This document shows positions 9,141-17,425 of a DNA stretch of 64,000 nucleotides, in pieces. Under the pieces are notes generated by a model. That model did not search any database, was not told the origin of the DNA, and was given only the letters and a program-made list of their open reading frames with translations. The stretch is taken from positions 1 through 64,000 of the forward strand of contig JAUZRR010000012.1 in assembly GCA_030950285.1 (NCBI GenBank), written 5' to 3'. Within the stretch, counting starts at the first letter, position 1. Each line of letters begins with the position of its first letter. Both the position numbers and the translations under genes were made by a program. Origin of the DNA: Planctomycetota bacterium (GTDB taxonomy: Bacteria; Planctomycetota; Phycisphaerae; Phycisphaerales; UBA1924).

Positions 9141-9982
9141 CGCTGGCTGCCGAACATCCTCGGGCTGCCGAGTGGGCGCCGTCGCTGGCGGCGCACCGGG
9201 CCGACCATGTGTTCGTCCGCGCCCGGTTCGGGCTCGACCCCGAGCCGGACTTTGCCGACCGGGTGTTGGCGCTCCACAGGCCGGCCACGTGGGCGATCGG
9301 TTCGATCGGGGTGCATGATGCGATGGTGCTGCGGGACATGGTCTGCGGGCTCCGACCTTCGCGGGTGCTCGAGATCGGCACCGCGGCGGGGACCTCGGCG
9401 CTGCTCCTGGCGCGGGCGATGGGAGAAGCAGGCTGCGCCGCGGGCGAGCACCCGGCGGTTCATACGTTTGATCTGCACCCGTGGTGTTACTTTGACCGTT
9501 CGCGGGCGGTCGGCTCGGCGATTGACGAAGCCGAGCCGAATGTACGTTCGAGGATCGCCCGCCGCGTGGGGGTCACGGCGCTCGACGCGGGGCGGGAGTT
9601 TGCGGGCGCGGATATAAGAATGGCGTTTGTGGACGCCGACCACCGCCACCCCGGGCCGGCTGCGGACGTGCTGGCGCTGCTGCCCGCGATGACGCCGGGG
9701 GGCTGGATCGTGCTGCACGACATCAACCTGCCCGCCGAGGCGGATCATTACGAGCGGGTCAAGGGCGTGCGGGTGGATTGGAAACAACACGGCGCGAAAT
9801 GGTTGTTTGAGACCTGGCCGTTCGAGAAGCTCGTGCCCCCGATGCACAAGAATATCGGGGCGCTGCGGGTTCCTGTGGATTGTGCGGTCACCGCGGCCGA
9901 TCTTGCACCATGCCTGCGCGATCCCTCGATGCCCTGGGAGATGACGCCCGCACCGGACATTCTTCGGTTGTTCGATCACTGA
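9137..9982 (+). CDS. Class I SAM-dependent methyltransferase (Methyltransf_24 type)
   Basis: The 281-residue protein contains EIGTAAGTSALLL near residue 77 (SAM-binding motif I), VHTFDLHPW (motif II with acidic residue) and MAFVDADHRHPG followed by PGGWIVLHDI. This is the arrangement of the Methyltransf_24 family, whose members often modify sugars or glycan termini. The C-terminus (GAKWLFETWPFEK..PPMHKNIGAL) resembles methyltransferases found with glycosyltransferases. The start overlaps the stop of the CgeB-like gene (ATGA), and a GT2 gene follows 17 bp later, so the three probably form one operon. The true substrate is unknown; methyl capping or decoration of a surface glycan is inferred from context. 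Confidence 0.85.
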   Translation: MTLAAEHPRAAEWAPSLAAHRADHVFVRARFGLDPEPDFADRVLALHRPATWAIGSIGVHDAMVLRDMVCGLRPSRVLEIGTAAGTSALLLARAMGEAGCAAGEHPAVHTFDLHPWCYFDRSRAVGSAIDEAEPNVRSRIARRVGVTALDAGREFAGADIRMAFVDADHRHPGPAADVLALLPAMTPGGWIVLHDINLPAEADHYERVKGVRVDWKQHGAKWLFETWPFEKLVPPMHKNIGALRVPVDCAVTAADLAPCLRDPSMPWEMTPAPDILRLFDH

Positions 9983-9999
9983 GAGATGGAGACGTTTTT

Positions 10000-11277
10000 T
10001 TGCCTACGCTGACTTACATAATCCCGGCGTTCAACGCCGAAGCAACGCTCGAACAGGCGGTGCGGAGCGTGCTCTTGCAATCGGTACCGGGTGTCGAAGC
10101 GGTCGTCGTTGACGACGGCTCGACGGACAGCACGCGGCATATCGCCGGGGCGTTGCTCGGGCCGCGCGTGCGGCTGTGCTCGCATCAGCGCAACTCCGGC
10201 CTCGCCTGCGCCCGCAACACGGGCTGGCAACAGGCAGAAGCCGACCACGTGTGCTTCCTCGATGCTGACGACACCGTTTCGCCTGAGCACGCGGCGACAA
10301 TGCTCGAAGCGATCGGCACGTGCGACGCGGTCGCATCGTGCTACGAGTTTGTCGGGCCTGCGCTCGAACCGCTCGGGTGGCACGCGCCGGTGCTCGCCGG
10401 TGACACCGCACACGACCGCCTGATCGAGGTCAACCGGCTGGCGATCGGGAGCGTGGTGCTGCGGCGTGACTGCGCGTCGCGATTGCTCAACGGCTCGATG
10501 TTCGACGAGTCTCTGCGTGTCCACGAGGACTGGGAGTTCCTGTTGCGGCTTGCGGCGGTCGATGCGCGCTGGGCGCCACCCGTCGAACAGCCGCTGTTTC
10601 GCTACCGGCTCAGTCCCGGGTCGATGTCCTGCGACTTGTCTTTGATGTGGCGGATCGGGCTTGATGTCATAGAACGGCACGCCCACGACGAGTACGAGTT
10701 GGCCGAGATGGCGCGGCGGTGGCACGTCCGCGCCCTTGCGCGTGCGATTGCTGCAGAAGACTTCAGCCACACCAACGAGCTGCGGTGCCATGTGAAAGCG
10801 ATCCGCGAGGAGGACTTGCCGACGCTCGCCGGGACGCTCCGCTGGGCGCTGGCGCGGCAGGAGGCGGTCGGGCCGCGCGGGTGGGGGGCGCGGATGGGGG
10901 CATGGACCACGCGGGCGCTCGAGATGCTCGACGGCGAGCCGATGGCGGGCGAGATCGCCCGGCGGCTGGCGTTCGGCCCGCACCGCTGGGGATCGATCAT
11001 GGAGCGCGCCAAAGACATGCTCGCGCCGGGCGAGCCGTTGGTGATTTATGGCTATGGGCGCAACGGGCGCGACGCGGTCAGAGCGGCAGCCGACCTTGGG
11101 CTGACCATTGCGGTGGTTGATGACGACCCGCGCGCGCTGGGCAAGGTCCCCGCGATCCGGGCCGACCAGTTGCTGCCTAAGCATCTCGTGCTGGTCACGC
11201 CGGAATCACGCGATGGGATCATCCAAAGGCTGCGCGAGCGCGGGGTCGAACGGATCATCCTGCCCGACGCGGCATAA
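10000..11277 (+). CDS. GT2 glycosyltransferase with C-terminal Rossmann-like domain
   Basis: I place the start at TTG 10000, preceded by GAGATGGAG. It gives the standard GT2 opening (PTLTYIIPAFNAEATL) and avoids overlap with the upstream gene; an ATG at 9910 would overlap it by 73 bp. The 425-residue product has VVVDDGSTDST at about 34-44 and CFLDADD near 86, the two acidic motifs of family 2, then VHEDWEFLLRL, the usual catalytic ED. After residue 345 comes LVIYGYGRNGRDAVRAAADLG with VVDDD, a Rossmann-like domain related to those of two other glycosyltransferases in the cluster. It is the last gene of the rightward operon starting at 6663. Confidence 0.85.
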   Translation: MPTLTYIIPAFNAEATLEQAVRSVLLQSVPGVEAVVVDDGSTDSTRHIAGALLGPRVRLCSHQRNSGLACARNTGWQQAEADHVCFLDADDTVSPEHAATMLEAIGTCDAVASCYEFVGPALEPLGWHAPVLAGDTAHDRLIEVNRLAIGSVVLRRDCASRLLNGSMFDESLRVHEDWEFLLRLAAVDARWAPPVEQPLFRYRLSPGSMSCDLSLMWRIGLDVIERHAHDEYELAEMARRWHVRALARAIAAEDFSHTNELRCHVKAIREEDLPTLAGTLRWALARQEAVGPRGWGARMGAWTTRALEMLDGEPMAGEIARRLAFGPHRWGSIMERAKDMLAPGEPLVIYGYGRNGRDAVRAAADLGLTIAVVDDDPRALGKVPAIRADQLLPKHLVLVTPESRDGIIQRLRERGVERIILPDAA

Positions 11278-11294
11278 AGAAGTAGAAGAAGAAG

Positions 11295-11437
11295 CTCAGG
11301 CTTGCGCCTTGAGCCTCCTTTGGGTTGCCTGCTTTTTTCCTTCTCCGCGTGTTCGGCGATGGGATGGCTTGCTGTCTTTTGTCGTGGCCTTGGTGTGCCT
11401 GGCGTTCAGGCTGGCTCCTCGCTTGCGCTTCGGGCTC
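11295..11437. repeat. Two degenerate palindromic elements in a convergent gap
   Basis: The gap between two convergent GT2 genes holds two copies of a hairpin with CTTGCG at its centre: 11295-11317 (arms CTCAGG / CCTTGAG) and 11415-11437 (begins CTCCTCGCTTGCG, ends GGGCTC). The second agrees with the consensus of the family described at 13834 at about 19 of 23 positions. The first element may also act as a terminator for the gene ending at 11277, though no T-run follows it. Confidence 0.5.
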
Positions 11438-11481
11438 GGTTTTGTTCCGCGTTCGATGCGTTCGGCATGAGACAACGCAAC

Positions 11482-12831
11482 TCACGCCCCGATCGCGGCG
11501 GGCTGTTGCTCGCGTGCTGCGTGCAACACCTGTTGCAGCCGCGTGGAAAGCCCGGTGCGGGTTTTGCTCCAGCGCCTTGTCCGCAGGCCTCGGGGCAGCT
11601 TGGCGAGGATTTTCTCGTCGTTGCTCGGTGCGATCAGCACGGTCGAGTTTACGTCGATGAGCCGTTCGAGCCCGGCGCGGGGCAGTCGGTCGTCGCGGAG
11701 GTCGAGCGGCAACCCACGGGCGCCGGCCGCCCGGCGCAGCGCCCTGCCGTTGCGACCCATCGCCCCGGCCAAGACGATCGGCCCGTCTCCTGACACGCGG
11801 TCGAGCATTGCCTCGGCGATTGCTTCTGGTGAGACCGCGCAAACCGCGATCGCGTCCATAATTTCTGTGACATTCGCCGGCCCGGCGAGGCTCTCCCACC
11901 ACGCACCGAGCCGGGGGAGCCATCGTGATGCGGTCGCGGCGTACTGGCGCGGCGCGATGCCGAAGCCGAAGAGCAACGCCCAGTACGCTGCGCCGGCGAG
12001 TTCGTCTGCGGTGAACGCTGCGGGCCCGGGGAGGGCTGCGCGGAGCATCGCGTGGGACGCGGTGAGCCCGGGTGATCGGTCGCCGATCGCCGACATGGTC
12101 GCGTAGAGGATCGCTGACTCGCGGATCGCGACGGTGTAGCCGTCGCCGTCGTGCAGCCGACGGATGACCCGGCAGACGCTCTCGAGCATTCGGCCGGGGA
12201 ACTTGCTGAGGCTTCCCGGTCGGATGCGGTACTCCGCGACGACCTCGTCCACCGCCGACCACATCACACCGTTCGACGCGAGTGTGGTCCACATCTGGTA
12301 GTCCTCGACAACGGGCATCGAGGTATCGAACCGAAGGTCACCGATCAGATCACGGCCGACAACGTGCGAGTGCGGCGCCATCACGTTGCCCCGCAGCAGG
12401 TGGTCGAGCCCGACAGCCTGATCAGGCGGGAGCATGGTGACCCCGAGCGGTCGCCCGTCCCCGGCGTGCAGCGTCCACGAGCCGCAGGCCGCCCCGCGCC
12501 CGCTCCACTCGGCGGCCTGCACGAGCCGTTCGAGCCCGAGCGGGACGAGCCAGTCGTCGGCATCCAGAAAGTGCACGTACCGCCCGGTCGCGGCGTCGAG
12601 CCCGGTGTTGCGGGCGGCGGCGAGCCCTTGGTTGGGCTGGCGGAGGTAGGTGATCCGCTCGTCGCGCCACGCGAAATCGCTGGCGATCGAGGTCGTGCTG
12701 TCGGTCGAGCCGTCGTCCACGATGATCGCCTGCCAGTCGGTCAGCGACTGGGCCAGGAGCGATCGCACCGTCTCGGCGAGGGTGGACTGGGCGTTGTAGG
12801 CGGGGATCACCACGCTCACGAGCGGTTGCAT
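11482..12831 (-). CDS. GT2 glycosyltransferase with C-terminal Rossmann-like domain
   Basis: The 449-residue protein begins MQPLVSVVIPAYNAQSTL, has VDDGSTDST near 37-45 and HFLDADDWLVP near 87, and PVVEDYQMWTTLA as the catalytic acidic motif: a complete GT2 core. Residues 345-449 form an appended domain (GPIVLAGAMGRNGRALRRAAGARG, later STVLIAPSND) that parallels the C-terminal domain of the GT2 ending at 11277. The two proteins are probably paralogues of similar build facing each other tail to tail. The gene stands alone on the minus strand between two rightward units and shares a 247-bp upstream gap with the divergent GT4-methyltransferase. Substrate unknown. Confidence 0.85.
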   Translation of the reverse strand: MQPLVSVVIPAYNAQSTLAETVRSLLAQSLTDWQAIIVDDGSTDSTTSIASDFAWRDERITYLRQPNQGLAAARNTGLDAATGRYVHFLDADDWLVPLGLERLVQAAEWSGRGAACGSWTLHAGDGRPLGVTMLPPDQAVGLDHLLRGNVMAPHSHVVGRDLIGDLRFDTSMPVVEDYQMWTTLASNGVMWSAVDEVVAEYRIRPGSLSKFPGRMLESVCRVIRRLHDGDGYTVAIRESAILYATMSAIGDRSPGLTASHAMLRAALPGPAAFTADELAGAAYWALLFGFGIAPRQYAATASRWLPRLGAWWESLAGPANVTEIMDAIAVCAVSPEAIAEAMLDRVSGDGPIVLAGAMGRNGRALRRAAGARGLPLDLRDDRLPRAGLERLIDVNSTVLIAPSNDEKILAKLPRGLRTRRWSKTRTGLSTRLQQVLHAAREQQPAAIGA

Positions 12832-13078
12832 ACAGGAAGCCTCTCTCTGTCTCTCTTGAAAGGACCAGTCGATGGCTGATCGCCGGCGAAGGTCAGTCGA
12901 TTCTGCTGAGCGGTTCTTGGGAAACGGTCCGCCCCGGTTTCCGGGACCAACGCTGGGCCCCGGGGTCGCTTTGGGGGGATGGGGGGGGATACCCCATTCT
13001 CGGGCAACTCACGAACACCCCACGAGGGCGCACGGTCTTTGGTGTAGATCGGAGGATCGGATCGCCGATCTTCACCGA

Positions 13079-15199
13079 ATGGAATCTTCATGCCAGGATG
13101 CGCCCGACGCCGCTGCCCGTCGGGTCGCGGATGTTCTTGTGGTCACGCTCTGCTCTGGCGTTTCGCTCGGGGTGCTGCGGTCGTGCGGCATTCTCGAACG
13201 CGAGTGGTCGCTGTACGAACGGCTGTCGGCGCATTACGGCCGGATCGTGCTCGTCACCGAGGGGGGTGAGGGTGAGCGGGCGATCGCGGCGGGGCTGCCG
13301 AGCCGATGTCCGGTCGGGGTGATCGAGAACACGCACAACCTGGAACGACCTGCGTTCACCGTCGAGGCGGCACAGCGGGCGTGTGCGTTGGTTGCGGATG
13401 GACCGGGCAAAGCGACATCGGCGGTGGTCCGCATCGACCAGATGTGGGGCGGCGATCTGGCGGTGACCGTCTGCCGGGCCCTCCGCGAGCGGGGGGTGCG
13501 GACCGGGCTGATCGCGCGGGGCGGGTACCCGTGGTCGCGGTTTGTCGCGTGGGAAGCCGGGGCCGACTCGCAGCGGGCAGCCGAAGCCGCGGCTGAGGAG
13601 GGCGATCTCTGCCGGGCGGCCGACGTGGTGGTGGGGACCACCGAGACGATGCTCGATGACCTGCGCTGGCGGTACGGACTCGCGCCCGAACGGACGAGGC
13701 TTGTGCCCAACTTTGTGCCCGATGCAGCAAGACCGGACGACACGATCAAACGCGAGGCGGGGCGGGTGCTCTTTGCCGGGCGGCTGGTGGGGCAGAAACG
13801 GGTGGACCTGCTCATCGACGCGGTGGCGTTGGTCCCCTCGCTTGCGCGAGGGGCTCGACAAGACCTGGACCCCTCGCTTGCGCGAGGGGCTCTGCGGAAA
13901 CTGCCGCACGGGGTGCCGGCGCTCACGATCGTTGGCGGGGGGGAGTTGGAGCGCGGCCTGCGTGCCCGGGCGAAAGATCGCGGCATCGAGGTCGAGTTTC
14001 TGCCGCGATTGCCGCATGGGGAACTGCTCGGGCGGATGCAGCGGTGCGCGGTCTACGCCCAGACGTCGGCCTACGAGGGGCATCCCAAGACAGTGCTCGA
14101 AGCGATGGCGTGCGGCACGCCGGTGGTCGTGACCAACGGGCCGGGGCTCGGCGATGTCGTAGACAACGGCGTGACGGGGATCGTCACCGCGAGCACGCCC
14201 GAGGCTGTCGCGGCCGGGCTGGTGCGGATGTTGCGCGCAGGGGACGAAGCCGCCGCGATGGGTCAGGCAGCAGCAGAGAGCGCAAGTGAGTTCCGCTTCG
14301 ACACGGTTGTCGAACGGGAGATCGCGGCCCACGGGTTGGCGATCGAGCGTGCAGGGAAGGGCACGGCCCCGTCGCCGGGCGTGGTGCGGTGGGGGCCGGA
14401 ACTGCTGGAAACAGACGCCGAAACCGCGGCCGCGGCGTGGGCGCGGAGTTTGCACGGCTACGCGCGGCGCTTGCCGGACACCGAGCGGGCGCGGTTCTGC
14501 GCCACCGTTGAAAAGCCCGTCTACGACGTGATCGACCGGGCGGCGATCGAGACCGCCGGCGGCGTCCACCCCAAGCACCACCTGATGCGCTACCACGACT
14601 TTTTCGTCGATCGGATCAGACCCGGCGAGCGGGTGCTCGACCTCGGATGCGGCTATGGCGCGGTTGCCCGCTCGATCGTCGAACACGCCGGTGCCCACGT
14701 CACCGGCATGGATTTCAGCGCCGAGAACGTCGGGCTTGCACAAGCAATGGTCAAGCGCGAAGGGCTCGGTGATCGGCTGCGGATCGTGAGCGGGGACATC
14801 ACGCAGGACCGCGCGTTCGGCGCGCACGGCGAGGAGCACTTCGACGTCGTCGTGCTCTCGAACGTGCTCGAGCACCTCGCCGACCGCGAACGGCTGCTGG
14901 CGCTGTACGCAACGTGGTACACGCCGCGGACGATCCTGATCCGCGTGCCCGCGTTTGATCGGGATTGGGTGACCGCGTGGAAAGAAGAGCTCGGCGTGGA
15001 TTCCCGCAGCGATCCGACGCACGAGACCGAGTACACCGAAGAGAGCCTGCGGAACGAGCTCAAGGCTGCCGGACTCGGGGCGGCGGAGATGATCGTGCGG
15101 TGGGGCGAGTATTGGGTGCAGACGAGCGTGCCTGGTGCGTTTGAAACGAAGCCCGCGCACGTTGCTGACTCATGGGTCCCTGTAGGAGCAACACGATGA
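13079..15199 (+). CDS. GT4 glycosyltransferase - SAM methyltransferase fusion carrying an in-frame palindrome insertion
   Basis: I start at ATG 13079 (MESSCQDAPDAA); the frame is open upstream to 12872, but that part looks non-coding. Of 706 residues, about 15-450 are a GT-B enzyme: VLFAGRLVGQKRVDLLIDAV, LTIVGGGELERGL, TSAYEGHPKTVLEAMACG (E-x7-E). Residues about 500-690 are a class I methyltransferase: GERVLDLGCGYGAVARSIV, VTGMDFSAENV, DVVVLSNVLEHL. Between the helix DLLIDAVALV and the strand ALTIVGGG, where GT4 enzymes have a short loop, lie about 27 extra residues. They contain PSLARGA twice and are encoded by two 23-nt palindromes. The fusion suggests sugar transfer followed by methylation of the same product. 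The next methyltransferase starts in the stop codon (ATGA). A GGAGG lies 24 nt before the start, farther than usual, so the start is not certain. Confidence 0.85.
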   Translation: MESSCQDAPDAAARRVADVLVVTLCSGVSLGVLRSCGILEREWSLYERLSAHYGRIVLVTEGGEGERAIAAGLPSRCPVGVIENTHNLERPAFTVEAAQRACALVADGPGKATSAVVRIDQMWGGDLAVTVCRALRERGVRTGLIARGGYPWSRFVAWEAGADSQRAAEAAAEEGDLCRAADVVVGTTETMLDDLRWRYGLAPERTRLVPNFVPDAARPDDTIKREAGRVLFAGRLVGQKRVDLLIDAVALVPSLARGARQDLDPSLARGALRKLPHGVPALTIVGGGELERGLRARAKDRGIEVEFLPRLPHGELLGRMQRCAVYAQTSAYEGHPKTVLEAMACGTPVVVTNGPGLGDVVDNGVTGIVTASTPEAVAAGLVRMLRAGDEAAAMGQAAAESASEFRFDTVVEREIAAHGLAIERAGKGTAPSPGVVRWGPELLETDAETAAAAWARSLHGYARRLPDTERARFCATVEKPVYDVIDRAAIETAGGVHPKHHLMRYHDFFVDRIRPGERVLDLGCGYGAVARSIVEHAGAHVTGMDFSAENVGLAQAMVKREGLGDRLRIVSGDITQDRAFGAHGEEHFDVVVLSNVLEHLADRERLLALYATWYTPRTILIRVPAFDRDWVTAWKEELGVDSRSDPTHETEYTEESLRNELKAAGLGAAEMIVRWGEYWVQTSVPGAFETKPAHVADSWVPVGATR
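13834..13856 (+). repeat. Palindromic element, copy 1, inside the GT4-methyltransferase gene
   Basis: A 23-nt element with arms CCCCTCG / CGAGGGG around CTTG, followed by CTC. It is read in frame as V-PSLARGA. It is a full consensus copy of the family scattered over the window (others at 13870, 24202, 37789, 37827, 42307, 42373). Confidence 0.85.
13870..13892 (+). repeat. Palindromic element, copy 2, inside the GT4-methyltransferase gene
   Basis: Identical in sequence to the copy at 13834 and offset by exactly 36 nt, so the reading frame is kept and PSLARGA is encoded again. The 13 nt between the copies differ from the sequence before the first copy. Confidence 0.85.
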
Positions 15200-15882
15200 G
15201 CAACCAGTTGAAACCGCAACGCACTCCCGCCGAGGCAGAGGCCGGCTGCGACACAACGTACACGACCTCTCTTGACTACACCGACGCCCTGGAAAAAGCA
15301 CAGTTCCTTGCAGACAAGTACCGTGCTGTGCTCAACGGATCGGTGCTTGATGTCGGCTGTGGCCCGCGACATCTGGCCGAGTTTGTGCCCAAGCCGGACC
15401 TGTATGTCGGCGTGGATGTAAAGCAGCCGTGCGATGTCGTGGTTGATCTGGACCGCGAGCAGCTGCCCTTCGAGGACAAGAGCTTTGACGTGGTGACGTG
15501 CTGCGACGTGCTCGAGCATCTGGACTCGGCACACCGGATGTTTGACGAGTGCTGCCGGGTGTCGCGGTCGCGGGTGATTATCTCGCTGCCCAACCCGGTG
15601 CGCGACTTTCTGGTGCGGGTGTTCGCGGGGTCCGGCGGCGTGCTTACCTACTACGGCTTTCCTCCAGAAGACCCCGGGAACCGGCACCGCTGGTTCTTCG
15701 GCTTCGAGGAAGCCGAAGCGTTTGTCCGCGCCGGGGCAGCACGGAACGGGTTTGCGGTCGAGCAACTCGACAGCGTCCACGACGGCTGCAACTACTGGCT
15801 GAACGCGCAGGGTGAGGACACGCTCAACCACCCGAATATCACACGCGGGCAGCTGTGGGCGATTCTCAAACGCGAGAAATGA
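15196..15882 (+). CDS. Class I SAM-dependent methyltransferase (type 11)
   Basis: ATG 15196 is preceded by AGGAGC at a normal distance and overlaps the upstream stop (ATGA). The 228-residue product has GSVLDVGCGPRHLAEF (motif I), VGVDVKQPCDVVVDL, and FDVVTCCDVLEHLDSAHRM, the typical type 11 core in which His-Leu after Glu closes the active site. VIISLPNPVRDFLVR and HRWFFGFEEAEAFVR resemble methyltransferases of O-antigen and capsule loci. Coupling to the GT4-methyltransferase fusion argues that it acts on the same glycan or lipid-linked intermediate. Its exact acceptor is unknown. Confidence 0.85.
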   Translation: MSNQLKPQRTPAEAEAGCDTTYTTSLDYTDALEKAQFLADKYRAVLNGSVLDVGCGPRHLAEFVPKPDLYVGVDVKQPCDVVVDLDREQLPFEDKSFDVVTCCDVLEHLDSAHRMFDECCRVSRSRVIISLPNPVRDFLVRVFAGSGGVLTYYGFPPEDPGNRHRWFFGFEEAEAFVRAGAARNGFAVEQLDSVHDGCNYWLNAQGEDTLNHPNITRGQLWAILKREK

Positions 15883-15898
15883 TCGGGATGAACATCCT

Positions 15899-17251
<1,353 letters not shown>

Positions 17252-17425
17252 GGGGCCGAAAGAATGGTAGGGATCGTGACCAGAGAGTCGCGTCGGGCTC
17301 GCCCGGCCATTGTGTGCCTTCTAAACTGTCTGTCCCGCCGGGCGTTCGAGCAGACTCCGACCCGGCCGTTCCACGAACACCGCTTCGCAACCCCGCGGGA
17401 ACCCCGCTGAGGAGATCGACCGATC

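Noticed and set aside
12872-13078. Upstream extension of the GT4-methyltransferase gene
   Set aside because: The translated part is Gly/Pro/Arg-rich with G runs and looks non-coding; the conserved fold begins after 13079.
13834-13892. CRISPR-like array
   Set aside because: Only two copies, palindromic, in frame within a gene, with the same element found elsewhere singly; no spacers of constant length and no cas genes.
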